Both the position numbers and the translations under genes were made by a program. Below are positions 10,452 to 20,130 of a stretch of 64,000 nt of DNA, one piece after another. The DNA is taken from positions 62,001 to 126,000 of the forward strand of contig JADZBS010000003.1 of the NCBI GenBank assembly GCA_020851975.1. The letters are read 5' to 3'. The notes beneath the pieces were generated by a model. That model made no database searches. It was not told where the DNA came from and was given only the letters and a program-made list of their open reading frames with translations. Origin of the DNA: Gammaproteobacteria bacterium (GTDB lineage Bacteria > Pseudomonadota > Gammaproteobacteria > Steroidobacterales > GCA-2729495). Within the stretch, counting starts at the first letter, position 1, and each line of letters starts with the position of its first letter.

Positions 10452-11018
10452 CTAAGGGTTTGTATCCAAGGCATCGATGTCAAGCCCCGGCAGGCCATCG
10501 AGGCTGCGGCTGTTCTGACGCTCGGCCTGGGCCCGCAGTTCGTCAGTCGTCATGCCGGCGACGGCCCGGGCAATGTCGTCGCGTTGCTGGCGGAACTCGT
10601 ACAGCGGCACGCCCCAGCCGCAGGAATCCGCCACCCGGCCCACTTCGATGCGGACCAGGGCCCGGCAGACGGGCGGCGGCGGGAACAGCGCCAACAATCG
10701 CGCGAAGTCGGCGTGGTTTCGTTCGACCACCTCGCCCCGACCGTGGCAGCGCACGATGCGCGGTGCCCCCTCGAAGGCGCAGAACATGAGCACGATGCGT
10801 CCGTTCTCCTTCAGGTGCGCCACGGTCTCGATGCCGCTGCCGCCGACGTCCAGCCACACGATCTCCGTGGGCGAGACGATGCGCAGCGTGTCCAGGCCCT
10901 TGGGGGAGCAGTTGACGAGGCCGTCGGCGGCCAGCGGCGCCGTGGCGACGAAAAACATCTGCTGCCGGGTCATCCAGGCGGCCAGCGTCGCGTCGATGTC
11001 CTGATGGATCCTGCCCAT
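10452..11018 (-). CDS. Pyridoxamine 5'-phosphate oxidase (PPOX) family protein
   Basis: A 188-residue split-barrel flavin-binding-like protein. The characteristic pattern is NCSPKGLDTLRI, VWLDVGGSGIETVAHLKENGRIVLMFCAFEGAPRIVRCHGRGEV and DSCGWGVPLYEF. This subgroup is not the vitamin B6 enzyme PdxH. It groups with proteins of unknown substrate that probably bind FMN or F420-like cofactors. It is divergent from the S9 peptidase with 182 bases between. A damaged second copy of the same motif block lies near 13.9 kb. Confidence 0.85.
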   Translation of the reverse strand: MGRIHQDIDATLAAWMTRQQMFFVATAPLAADGLVNCSPKGLDTLRIVSPTEIVWLDVGGSGIETVAHLKENGRIVLMFCAFEGAPRIVRCHGRGEVVERNHADFARLLALFPPPPVCRALVRIEVGRVADSCGWGVPLYEFRQQRDDIARAVAGMTTDELRAQAERQNSRSLDGLPGLDIDALDTNP

Positions 11019-11108
11019 GGTGTTGATCCTGCTGCCGGCTCCGAGTTATTCACACTGGCAGGCGTGGAGCCAACCGAATCCGCCAATGTCCCCACGACAA
11101 GCACCCGT

Positions 11109-11147
11109 CATCGTACGACATGCCTTTCACGGAATCGTAGTACGATG
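11109..11147. promoter_or_regulatory. Pair of palindromes, likely operator, between PPOX gene and S9 peptidase
   Basis: Two palindromes with the same core lie in the divergent intergenic region: TCGTACGA at 11111-11118 and ATCGTA-G-TACGAT at 11134-11146. Their outer halves also form CATCGTAC...GTACGATG. Centres are about 25 bases apart, compatible with two regulator dimers on similar faces of the helix. No regulator gene is adjacent. Function is inferred from symmetry only. Confidence 0.5.
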
Positions 11148-11200
11148 AATCCGGAACTCCGACCGTCCGCCACCGGATCGGAGTCAAGGCGGGTCGAACC

Positions 11201-13210
11201 ATGAATGTTCTGGCACCGGCTCTGATCGCGCTTGCCACCCTGTTTCTCCTGCCAGCGTTGCACGGCCACGCCGCCGCTGATGCGGGAAACGCGGCAGGTT
11301 CGACCGACGACAGCGCACCCTCACCCATTCCGCCGCTGATCGCCATCAGCGCATTCGCGGGCAAGCCCGGCTTTACCGATCCAGTCCTTTCGCCGGACGG
11401 CCAGGTCGTGGCCGCAAGAATGCGCAACGGTGGCGAGGAAATGCTGCTGCTTCACCGGCTTTTTTCGACGGGAGCAGCGCCGGCACCTCCCCAGTACATT
11501 CGGCTGGGCAGGGCAACCCTCAATTGGCTGGAGTGGGCCAGCGATCGCTACCTGGTCGGTTCTTTGCGACTGACCAGGATCACTTCCTCCGGAGGAGAAG
11601 TGGCCGCCGACCGCCTGATCCTGGTGGATCGCGAACACCCGGACCAGGTGAAGTACCTGGGTCCCGAGAGGGCGGATCCCAACGGCGACGATGTCATCTT
11701 CTGGGCTCCTGATGGCAGCTACATCCTGCTCAGCGTGGCGAAGAGCATATTCAGCTGGCCGCGAGTCGTGCGCGTCGACATTCCGTCCAACACCATCACC
11801 GAGGTCCAGCACGAGAAGATCCCGATCTACTTCTGGTCTGCCAACAGCAGCGGCGAGGTCGTGGCCGGCATGGGTTTCAGCTACGACGGCTTGCGTGTCA
11901 TCTACCGGGCCGGGGCCTCCGATCGGTTCGAGACGGTCCTCAGGCTGCGCGGCAACGACGAGGACCCGGAGCCGTTGTATATCGTACACATCGCTGCCGA
12001 CACTCAGACAGGCTATGTCGTTTCGCGCCGTGGCGGCGACCGTTGGGGTCTCCACGAATACGATTTCAAGTCGCGCACCTTCGGCACGCCGCTGTTCTCT
12101 CACGACAAGGTGGACCTCGACAATCTCGAACTCGATCGCCAGGGCAGGCTACGCTGGGTCAGCTTCGTGGACGACCGCTGGCGCATGCAATGGTTCCAGG
12201 AGGAGGAGAAGCTGTTCTACGGCGACCTCGAAAAGGCGGTGCCCGACAGGATGGCGTTCGTGAACAGCGCGTCCGCCAGCAAGGAGATCAAGATCATCAG
12301 GACGGAGGCACCCACCGATCCAGGCACTTTCTACGTCTATACCGCCGGCTCCGGCAAGATGCGTCTGCTCGCACACGTGAACGACGAGCTCCGGGGCAAG
12401 CGCCTGGCACCGGTTCAGCACGTTTCGTATCCGGCTCGCGATGGCCTGCAGATACCGGGTTATCTGACGCTTCCCGTCGGGCGCGCCGACACCAGACTGC
12501 CACTCATCGTCATGCCTCATGGCGGGCCGTTTCATCGCGACAGATGGGGCTTCGATTTTCTGGCTCAGTACCTGGCCAATCGCGGGTATGCCGTCCTCCA
12601 GCCGAACTTCCGGGGCTCCACGGGCTATGGAAAGGCATTCGAGGAACGCGGCTACGGCCAGTTCGGCAAGGCCATGCAGGACGACGTCGACGATGGCGTG
12701 AAATGGCTGGTGGACAAGGGGCAGGTGGATCCGGCGCGGGTATGCGTCGTCGGCTGGTCCTATGGCGGATACGTCGCCCAGGTGGCGTCGTTTCGTAATC
12801 CGGAAACCTATCGCTGCGCCGTGAGCATCGCCGGAATCTCCGACCTGCCGGCCATGATCCGCTATGACCGGCGCTTCATGTATGGCACGACCTATCGCAA
12901 GTGGCGTGATCGCATCCAGGGCGACAGCTCACGGCGCGCACTGAGCGACGTGTCGCCGCTGTCGCAAGTCAGGTCCATCGCGGTGCCGCTGCTGCTGGTC
13001 CATGGCACAGAAGACCACAACGTTCCGGTCTCGCAGTCCGACAGGCTCGCCAGGGAACTCAAGCAGGCGGGCAACAGGCCCTTTTCCTATGTCAGGATCG
13101 AGGATGGCGATCACTCGTTGTCGGACGTGAAGCAACGCGAGCAGCTGCTCCGTGCGCTGGAAACCTTCCTGGCAGCCCACAACCCGACCGATGTGCTGGG
13201 GAACCTCTGA
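11201..13210 (+). CDS. Secreted S9 family peptidase (prolyl oligopeptidase / acylaminoacyl-peptidase type)
   Basis: A 669-residue serine peptidase. It begins with an export signal (MNVLAPALIALATLFLLPALHGHAAA), then a beta-propeller-like region (about 45-400) and an alpha/beta hydrolase domain. The nucleophile elbow is GWSYGGY, the Asp lies in HGTEDHNVPV and the His in EDGDHSLSD, giving a complete Ser-Asp-His triad. The oxyanion region is MPHGGPFHRD. Family members release dipeptides or acylated residues from short peptides. The likely place is the periplasm. A purine-rich RBS (aaggcggg) precedes the ATG. Confidence 0.92.
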   Translation: MNVLAPALIALATLFLLPALHGHAAADAGNAAGSTDDSAPSPIPPLIAISAFAGKPGFTDPVLSPDGQVVAARMRNGGEEMLLLHRLFSTGAAPAPPQYIRLGRATLNWLEWASDRYLVGSLRLTRITSSGGEVAADRLILVDREHPDQVKYLGPERADPNGDDVIFWAPDGSYILLSVAKSIFSWPRVVRVDIPSNTITEVQHEKIPIYFWSANSSGEVVAGMGFSYDGLRVIYRAGASDRFETVLRLRGNDEDPEPLYIVHIAADTQTGYVVSRRGGDRWGLHEYDFKSRTFGTPLFSHDKVDLDNLELDRQGRLRWVSFVDDRWRMQWFQEEEKLFYGDLEKAVPDRMAFVNSASASKEIKIIRTEAPTDPGTFYVYTAGSGKMRLLAHVNDELRGKRLAPVQHVSYPARDGLQIPGYLTLPVGRADTRLPLIVMPHGGPFHRDRWGFDFLAQYLANRGYAVLQPNFRGSTGYGKAFEERGYGQFGKAMQDDVDDGVKWLVDKGQVDPARVCVVGWSYGGYVAQVASFRNPETYRCAVSIAGISDLPAMIRYDRRFMYGTTYRKWRDRIQGDSSRRALSDVSPLSQVRSIAVPLLLVHGTEDHNVPVSQSDRLARELKQAGNRPFSYVRIEDGDHSLSDVKQREQLLRALETFLAAHNPTDVLGNL

Positions 13211-13348
13211 CTCATCAGCGCCCGAGCCAGGCCGGGACAGGGCGACTGGCGGGGGTGAAGGAAGCTCGAGGGAGTACCAGTTCCGTTCAGGCGGCGCTTG
13301 TCTCCACCCGCGACGGCGACCTCGTCGCTGTCCACGTGCGCGAGCTCG

Positions 13349-13368
13349 TCTCACCCGATGGGGTGAGA
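13349..13368. terminator. Hairpin between convergent S9 peptidase and phnA-like gene
   Basis: Perfect stem TCTCACCC / GGGTGAGA with loop GATG. It lies just beyond the stop of the phnA-like gene and downstream of the peptidase. There is no T-run on either strand, so it is not a classical intrinsic terminator. It may protect a 3' end. Confidence 0.35.
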
Positions 13369-13378
13369 ACATGATCCA

Positions 13379-13732
13379 TCACGCCTTCTTCACGAACCCC
13401 GACTTCAGTCCCATGGCACCGACGCCGTCGATCCGGCAGTCGATGTCGTGGTCGCCGTCGACGAGGCGGATGTTCTTCACCCTGGTCCCGACCTTCACCA
13501 CCAGGGACGAGCCCTTCACCTTCAGATCCTTGATGACGGTGACGGCGTCGCCGTCCTGCAGGACGTTGCCCACGGCGTCGCGTACCACCCGGCCGGCCTC
13601 CGGCGCCTCAGCCGCCGCGGCCGCCGCGGCCACCGGCGACCATTCGTGGGCGCATTCCGGGCAGACGTGGAGATCGCGGTCCTCGTAGGTGAACGTGGAG
13701 CCGCACTTCGGGCAGGGAGGCAGGCTGGGCAT
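13379..13732 (-). CDS. PhnA/YjdM-type zinc ribbon domain protein
   Basis: A 117-residue protein matching the PhnA (YjdM) family. The N-terminal zinc ribbon is [25 protein letters not shown], followed by an Ala-rich linker and the conserved C-terminal domain [17 protein letters not shown]...[19 protein letters not shown]. Despite its old name the family is not phosphonoacetate hydrolase and has no proven role in phosphonate use. A GGAG RBS precedes the ATG. No phosphonate genes are nearby. Confidence 0.92.
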   Translation of the reverse strand: MPSLPPCPKCGSTFTYEDRDLHVCPECAHEWSPVAAAAAAAEAPEAGRVVRDAVGNVLQDGDAVTVIKDLKVKGSSLVVKVGTRVKNIRLVDGDHDIDCRIDGVGAMGLKSGFVKKA

Positions 13733-13756
13733 GGGAGTCTCCGCTGAAACGCGGCG

Positions 13757-13980
13757 GCAGCTTAACCGATCCGCGGGCGGGCGTTGCGCTGCATGAAACC
13801 CGAGAACTTCGGCCGATTCGCGCGAGGTGCACCGGGGATCGCGGCACTACGATGGCCGTCGTGGGCATCTCCCACGTCGCTGTCGAGTTGGGCATTCCCG
13901 TCCGGCCGGACCTCGCCGTGCACCCCCTCGAAGGCACAGAACATGCGCACGAAACGCAGGAATCTTCGCCACGGCACCAG
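13757..13980 (-). pseudogene. Decayed fragment resembling the PPOX-family gene
   Basis: The 376-base gap between the phnA-like gene and the CTERM gene holds a minus-strand open stretch containing RMFCAFEGVHGEV. This matches the MFCAFEGAPRIV core of the PPOX protein at 10.5 kb. The similarity continues at DNA level around atgttctgYgccttcgaggggg and a short distance upstream (gtggcg). The other conserved blocks (NCSPKG, DSCGWGVP) are missing and no start is credible. It is best read as a remnant of a second PPOX gene. Confidence 0.45.
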
Positions 13981-14108
13981 ACATAATGCTGCCGCACCCG
14001 TTTGGGGGAGTGACAGCGCAGTCAGGGAGGGTGTAGCCTCGAATTTCGGCACAAGAATTTGAACGCCGTACCGCCCGGCCAGCACCGGAAAACTGGGGGA
14101 GGAAGATC

Positions 14109-14744
14109 GTGAAACGGTTGCCTTTGGGTATTGCCCTAGCGGTCTTGCTGGTCTCATCAGCCAATGCGGCGCTGCTGAGCCGGCTCGGCGGACAGGCGTA
14201 TTACGACTCCGTACTCGATATCACATGGCTGGCTGATGCGAACTACGCGCAAACGTCTGCCTATGACGGCGACGGCCTGATGAATTGGGCCTCGGCGCAG
14301 TCGTGGATCACTTCACTGAACAGCGCCGGTCATCTTGGCGCCAGCGACTGGCGGTTACCGACGACCCTGCAGCCGGACATCAGTTGCCAAACACAAAATG
14401 TGGTGCCTGGGTATCCCAATCAGAGTAGCGGCTATTTTTGCACCGGCAGCGAGATGGGGCACTTGTTCAATGTAGACCTCATCAGCAATGCCAGCCCGAA
14501 CCCGTTCAGCAACGTGCAGCCCGGCTTCTACTGGTCGGACACTTCCTATGCGCCAGATACCAGTCTCGCGTGGGCGTTCCGCTTCAACTTCGGCAGCCAA
14601 AGTGCCAATACCAAGACTGGTAATGCTTACGCATGGGCAGTGCGCTCCGGCGACATAGGTACGGTTCCAGTGCCTGCTGCCGTGTGGCTGCTGGGCTCGG
14701 CACTGGGCGTGATGGGCGTGATGCGACGAAAGATCCGTGGCTAG
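14109..14744 (+). CDS. Secreted DUF1566-type protein with VPxPA-CTERM sorting tail
   Basis: A 211-residue exported protein. The signal peptide MKRLPLGIALAVLLVSSANA is followed by a DUF1566-like domain with the repeated landmarks YYDSVLDITWLADANYAQTS, WASAQSWITSLN, DWRLPTT and GFYWSDTSYA...WAFRFNFGSQS. The C-terminus is a sorting tail: VPVPAAVWLLGSALGVMGVMRRKIRG, that is a VPxPA motif, a membrane helix and a basic end. Proteins of this kind are thought to be processed by an exosortase-like system. The start is GTG, supported by the RBS gggggaggaag. Confidence 0.85.
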   Translation: MKRLPLGIALAVLLVSSANAALLSRLGGQAYYDSVLDITWLADANYAQTSAYDGDGLMNWASAQSWITSLNSAGHLGASDWRLPTTLQPDISCQTQNVVPGYPNQSSGYFCTGSEMGHLFNVDLISNASPNPFSNVQPGFYWSDTSYAPDTSLAWAFRFNFGSQSANTKTGNAYAWAVRSGDIGTVPVPAAVWLLGSALGVMGVMRRKIRG

Positions 14745-14768
14745 AGGCCAGCCAATAGCCTGACCAGG

Positions 14769-14797
14769 GAAACCCGCTTCGGCGGGTTTCTTGTTTA
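14769..14797 (+). terminator. Rho-independent terminator after the CTERM gene
   Basis: Stem GAAACCCGC / GCGGGTTTC with a TTCG tetraloop, followed by ttgttt. It sits 24 bases after the stop of the 14109 gene. This is a textbook intrinsic terminator. Confidence 0.88.
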
Positions 14798-15020
14798 TGG
14801 CATGGTCACTTTGCCGTCATGTTACGTGGACCCGGGCTGGAGTTGCCCCGCTTCCGTGGGCAGTGTTGGACTTGACCCGCTGATCCGATCGATTGCCGGT
14901 ACGCCGGGAAGGCGCAGCGTTGGAGGCAGCGCTCAACGAGTGCACCCGGACGCCGAGGCTGGAGCGTCAGCGTCAGAAAATGAGCCGCGGAGAAAACCTT
15001 CGAAACTTCGACCCGGCACC
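14798..15020. other. Intergenic stretch without a supported gene
   Basis: Between the terminator and the stop of the TPR gene I see no supported gene. A minus-strand open frame covers it, but it has no start, no RBS and an amphipathic Arg/Pro-rich translation. No repeat or tRNA is visible. Confidence 0.4.
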
Positions 15021-16793
15021 TTACCCAGTTTCCGGCAACCCGAGCCTCGCGAGCATGGCCCGGTAGCGCGGGTCGGACTTCAGCAGGGCGACGTGCCGGC
15101 TGGTGAGCATCTCGGCGAGCCCGCCATCCCGCTGCCGGAACGCGCGCTCGAGCCACGTGAAGGCCTCATCGCGCTCGCCGCGGAACGCGTAGACCTCGCT
15201 GATCTGGTAGGCGGCAACCGTGCCGTATCCTGCCACCAGCGCCTCGAGCGCCGCATCCGCTGGTGCCTGCCGGCCACGTGCGAACTCGATCATGGCCTCG
15301 CCATAGGATTTCCAGAGCGGATCGCTCTCGTGCGCGATGACGCCGGCGGCTTCGTCCGCCCTGCCTTGCGCGAGCAGCGTTTCGGCGAGCAGAACGTACA
15401 GGCCCGCACCCGAGGGCATCATCCCGATGACCCGTCGGGCGAGTGCTTCGGCATCCCGGTCCTGGCCGCGCACCAGATAGACGCGTGACAGGTTGTAGGA
15501 GAGCGCGGCCCGCAGCGGGTCGAACCCGATCGCCTGCCGGTAGCGGGCGATGGAGCGCTCGAAACGCCCCATGGTCTGGTCCTGCAGCGCGGCCTTCATC
15601 AGGATGTCCGGGTCGCGCGGCGCAAGCTGGATGGCGCGCTCGATGCTCGCGTCGGCCGCCGGCCAGTTCCAGTCGTAGACCGCCTGGATGTAGCCGAGCG
15701 CCGCATGCGCATGGGCAAGCGCCGGATCGAGCGCGAGCGCGCGCTCGACCGCTTCCCGGCCGAGGCGATAGCCTTCGTCGAGCGACAGTTGCGAGGTATA
15801 CGAGGCCCGCGAGGTATAGGTCTCGGAGAGCCCGACCCAGGCCAGTGCGTCGCGCGGTTCGAGTTCGATCGCCGCCTTGAAATGCGCGAGCGCCAGGTCG
15901 AGCGACTCGCGGCTGCGCAATTCAAGCTGGTAACGGCCCTGCAGATAGCGGGTGTAGGCCTCGATATCACGCTCCGCGCGTGTGCCGGCCGGTCCGGGGA
16001 CGGCCAGGCGCACCTTGAGCGCACCGGCCACCGCTGCCGCAATCTCGTCCTGCAGGACGAAGATGTCATCGACCTTGCGGTCGTAGATTTCGGACCAGAG
16101 CTGCGAGCCGTCGGCGGCGCGGATGAGCTGTGCCGTGATCCGCAGGCTGTCACCCGACTTGCGCACGCTGCCCTCGAGAAGATGGGCCACGCCGAGCGAC
16201 TCGCCGATCGCGCGCAGGTCCTCGTCCCGGCCCTTGTACTGGAACGACGAGGTGCGGCCGACGACGCGCAGGTCCTCGATGCGCGCCAGCACGGTCATCA
16301 ACTCCTCCGAAAGCCCGTCGGCGAAATACTCCTGGTCGCGTGACTGGCTCATGTCCATGAAGGGCAACACGGCGATGGAGCGTGCATCTGCGGTGACCCG
16401 GTCCTGCGCTGGTGCAGCCGGCGCCGGCACCGCCACCGGCGCCGCGCGCTCGGGCATCAGCCGGTCGACCGCGATCGTGCCGATGGCGATGGCCGCAAGC
16501 ACGCCGATGGCGATATCGAGCTTGCGGCGGGTGGCGGCCGCTGCCGAACCACTGGCCTGCGCCCCTTCGAACCGGCGCAAGCCATCGGGCGTGATTTCAT
16601 AGATCCACGACAGGACGAGCGCCACCGGAAACCCGAGCACGAGCAGCACGAGCACGAGCTTGCCGGCCCATGTCGGTACATCGAGCACGCCGAACAGCAC
16701 ACCCGCGGACCGGAGAATGGCCCACGACGTGACGACATAGAGGACGGCGATGCGCGCGACGTTCCGGCGCTTCAGCTCGGCGAACACGGACAC
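15021..16793 (-). CDS. Membrane-anchored TolB-like / TPR protein (adenylate-cyclase-associated type, no cyclase domain)
   Basis: A 590-residue protein. Residues 1-75 form the opening MSVFAELKRRNVARIAVLYVVTSWAI with two to three membrane helices and the conserved YEITPDGLRRFEG. One more helix follows near residue 90. Then comes the TolB-like N-terminal domain (SIAVLPFMDMSQSRDQEYFADGLSEELMTVLARI...VVGRTSSFQYKG) and several TPR repeats to the end. This architecture is common in gammaproteobacteria, often fused to a cyclase or CadC-like DNA-binding domain, and both are absent here. I moved the start to the GTG at 16793 because AAGGAGGG lies 7 bases before it and the family starts with SVFAELKRRNV. 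Confidence 0.85.
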   Translation of the reverse strand: MSVFAELKRRNVARIAVLYVVTSWAILRSAGVLFGVLDVPTWAGKLVLVLLVLGFPVALVLSWIYEITPDGLRRFEGAQASGSAAAATRRKLDIAIGVLAAIAIGTIAVDRLMPERAAPVAVPAPAAPAQDRVTADARSIAVLPFMDMSQSRDQEYFADGLSEELMTVLARIEDLRVVGRTSSFQYKGRDEDLRAIGESLGVAHLLEGSVRKSGDSLRITAQLIRAADGSQLWSEIYDRKVDDIFVLQDEIAAAVAGALKVRLAVPGPAGTRAERDIEAYTRYLQGRYQLELRSRESLDLALAHFKAAIELEPRDALAWVGLSETYTSRASYTSQLSLDEGYRLGREAVERALALDPALAHAHAALGYIQAVYDWNWPAADASIERAIQLAPRDPDILMKAALQDQTMGRFERSIARYRQAIGFDPLRAALSYNLSRVYLVRGQDRDAEALARRVIGMMPSGAGLYVLLAETLLAQGRADEAAGVIAHESDPLWKSYGEAMIEFARGRQAPADAALEALVAGYGTVAAYQISEVYAFRGERDEAFTWLERAFRQRDGGLAEMLTSRHVALLKSDPRYRAMLARLGLPETG

Positions 16794-16928
16794 GCTGATG
16801 CCCTCCTTCGGCACTGCGGTCGGCGGCGTTCCTACTCTAGCGCATCGCCCCGCCGCGCCGCGATCCCTGCCGGCACGTAATGGCCGGGCGCCGCGAGCGT
16901 CCCTGCGAGACCAGGCTGCAGCGCCGCG

Positions 16929-18008
<1,080 letters not shown>

Positions 18009-18023
18009 CTAGCGCTCCACCGG

Positions 18024-18072
18024 TGTTGCGTAAAACGATATATTTGCAACGTTGTATCCTGTTTTGTGCAAC
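18024..18072. promoter_or_regulatory. Probable IlvY operator region between ilvC and ilvY
   Basis: Two inverted repeats abut: GTTGC (18024-18028)...GCAAC (18046-18050), then GTTGT (18051-18055)...GCAAC (18068-18072). The TTGC/GCAA half sites resemble the tandem operators to which the LysR-type activator IlvY binds in E. coli. The region is A+T-rich compared with the flanks (taaaacgatatatttgcaac). It ends 10 bases before the ilvY start, so autoregulation is likely. Direct sequence observation; binding is inferred. Confidence 0.65.
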
Positions 18073-18082
18073 ACTGGCCGGC

Positions 18083-18973
18083 ATGGACCTGCGCCAGCTG
18101 CGCCAGTTCGTGCATCTTGCCGAGGCCCTGCACTTCGGACGGGCCAGTGCCGCGAGCCACGTCAGCGCCTCGGCGCTGAGCCGCAGCATCCGCCAGCTCG
18201 AGACGGAACTCGGCGCGGCGCTCTTCGATCGCGACAACCGCACGGTCACGCTCACTCGCCAGGGCGAGACCCTGCTCGGCTGGGCCCGCGAAGTGCTCGG
18301 CGGCTGGGACGTGGTCCGGCACCGGCTGCAGGCGCAATCCGGCGAACTGCAGGGCGAGGTCAGCCTGTACTGCTCGGTCACCGCCAGCTACAGCTTCCTC
18401 TTCGAACTGCTCGGCCGGTTGCGCCGCGACCATCCACGCATCGAGATCAAGCTGCACACGGGTGACCCCGAGCACGCCATCGAACGCGTGCGGGCCGGCA
18501 GCGAGGACATCGCGATCGGCGCGCGGCCCGACGCCCTGCCGGCCGGACTCGCTTTCCGTCCGATCACGCGCTCACGCCTGGTGTTCGTCGCACCGGTGCG
18601 CCACCCGCAGCGGCGCGAACTCGCCCGACGCCGGCCCGACCCGCAGCTCTGGGCGGCCACGCCGATGATCCTCCCGGAGAGTGGCCTCGCCCGCCAGCGC
18701 GCCGACCGCTGGTTCCGTGCGCTCGGCCTGCGACCGCGGATCTACGCCCAGGTAGCCGGCAACGAGGCCATCGTCAGCATGGTGAGCCTGGGATTCGGCG
18801 TCGGCGTGGTGCCGCAGATCGTGCTCGACGCCAGCCCGCTCGCCGGCGAGGTCGCCGTGCTCGGCGTGCAGCCGGCGCTCGCCCCCTACGAGGTCGGCCT
18901 GTTCACACTGGAAAAGAAGCTGCGCAGCCCGCTGGTCGCGGCCTTCTGGGCGCAGCGGCTGTCGGGGGATTGA
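18083..18973 (+). CDS. ilvY: LysR-type regulator, IlvY
   Basis: A 296-residue LysR-family transcription factor. The N-terminal winged helix-turn-helix is MDLRQLRQFVHLAEALHFGRASAASHVSASALSRSIRQLETELGAALFDR, and the periplasmic-binding-like effector domain follows. The HVSASALSR stretch and divergent position next to ilvC identify it as IlvY, which activates ilvC in response to acetolactate. The track ORF begins 40 residues earlier, but that extension spans the operator, so the ATG at 18083 is preferred. Confidence 0.92.
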   Translation: MDLRQLRQFVHLAEALHFGRASAASHVSASALSRSIRQLETELGAALFDRDNRTVTLTRQGETLLGWAREVLGGWDVVRHRLQAQSGELQGEVSLYCSVTASYSFLFELLGRLRRDHPRIEIKLHTGDPEHAIERVRAGSEDIAIGARPDALPAGLAFRPITRSRLVFVAPVRHPQRRELARRRPDPQLWAATPMILPESGLARQRADRWFRALGLRPRIYAQVAGNEAIVSMVSLGFGVGVVPQIVLDASPLAGEVAVLGVQPALAPYEVGLFTLEKKLRSPLVAAFWAQRLSGD

Positions 18974-19027
18974 TCCCTCCCGGACAACGACGGGGACCGC
19001 GGGCCGCGCGGATCGATCCAGCAGCGG

Positions 19028-20119
19028 CTACTTCAATGCCACCGCCTCGAATCGCAGGGTCACGGCCCCGGTCGCATCCAGGAGTTCGAGGTGGCTGCCC
19101 CGGATGCGGAACCGCTCCACCTGCGCGAGCGTATCCAGGAATTTCCTCTCCTCCATGCCCTCGGGACAGGCCATCATGGTCGATGCCATGCGGCCGAAGC
19201 GCAGTTTCTCACCGTCGATCTCGAACCCGCCGATGAGGCGGTTGCAGCCGCCGCTGCCAGAGACGCGCGCCTCGTCGGTGGCCAGCACGAGATGCGCCTC
19301 GCGCTGCTTCATGGACGCCACCACAGGCGCATCGCCGAGCCGCACGAGTTTCCAGTAGGTGCCGCGAAGGGGACTCTCGGCCAGGGTGTTGCCACAGGTC
19401 TCGCGCGGCCAGACGCCGATGAACCGCTCGACCACCAGCGTGGCCTGCGGAGGCCGGTTTTCCTCCATGGACGGACGCCCCGTGATCAGCCCTTGGAGGT
19501 TGACCAGCAGCGGTTGCCCCGGTTGCAGGCGGGCCTCCAGATAAGCGGCCTCGAGCGCCTGGTAGTCGGCCTCCATGGCAACCGGCAGGCGCTGGCCGTC
19601 CACGCACAGGGTGATGCTGGCCGCATCGGCCATGTAGGTGAACATGCCGGTCAGCAGCAACCGCGGCTCGATGAGTGCGGGCGCCGGCAATCTCGCCAGC
19701 CGATCGTTCGCTCTGGATTCGATCGGCTGGCCGTGGAGGTCGAGCTTGCGCAGCGCAGCGCCCCCGTCCACCGGCAGCAGGAAGATCGGCGCTTCCCGCC
19801 CGCCCCGCAACACGATCCGCCCGGAATCACTCTCGCGCGTCCAGCGGCCGATGTCGTCGAAGCGATTCGGTTCCGGCTTGCCGACATGGGTCGTGCGCAG
19901 CCGGTAGCGCCCTTCGGGCAACAGGTCCACGTGCCAGAGGATCGGGTTGCCGGCACCGGGCAGCTCTCCTTCATAGGAGGCGGGCAGTGCCATGCGCTCA
20001 CGATAGAAGGCAGTGCCCTGCACCGTGCCGCTCCAGGCCGGGCTCCACCCCAGGACGAGGAGAGCCCAGCCGATGAATCCGCATCGCCATGAACCGATCA
20101 TGTCCGACACCACACCCAT
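19028..20119 (-). CDS. Exported NlpE-like plus META (HslJ-like) domain protein
   Basis: A 363-residue exported protein. The signal peptide lies within residues 1-30 (ends ...GWSPAWS). The central region resembles the NlpE N-terminal domain (ASYEGELPGAGNPILWHVDLLPEGRYRLRTTH). The C-terminal META domain shows LRGTYWKLVRLGDAPV, GSGGCNRLIGGFEIDGEKLRFGRMASTMMACPEGMEERKFLDTL. The lipobox cysteine of typical NlpE is not obvious. It starts 11 bases after ald and is probably the last gene of that operon. Envelope stress sensing or copper resistance is the family theme. Its link to alanine metabolism is unclear. Confidence 0.8.
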   Translation of the reverse strand: MGVVSDMIGSWRCGFIGWALLVLGWSPAWSGTVQGTAFYRERMALPASYEGELPGAGNPILWHVDLLPEGRYRLRTTHVGKPEPNRFDDIGRWTRESDSGRIVLRGGREAPIFLLPVDGGAALRKLDLHGQPIESRANDRLARLPAPALIEPRLLLTGMFTYMADAASITLCVDGQRLPVAMEADYQALEAAYLEARLQPGQPLLVNLQGLITGRPSMEENRPPQATLVVERFIGVWPRETCGNTLAESPLRGTYWKLVRLGDAPVVASMKQREAHLVLATDEARVSGSGGCNRLIGGFEIDGEKLRFGRMASTMMACPEGMEERKFLDTLAQVERFRIRGSHLELLDATGAVTLRFEAVALK

Positions 20120-20130
20120 GAATCTCTCAC

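Noticed and set aside
14806-15156. 116-residue minus-strand ORF overlapping the TPR gene end
   Set aside because: No RBS, no domain, half of it in another frame of the TPR gene.
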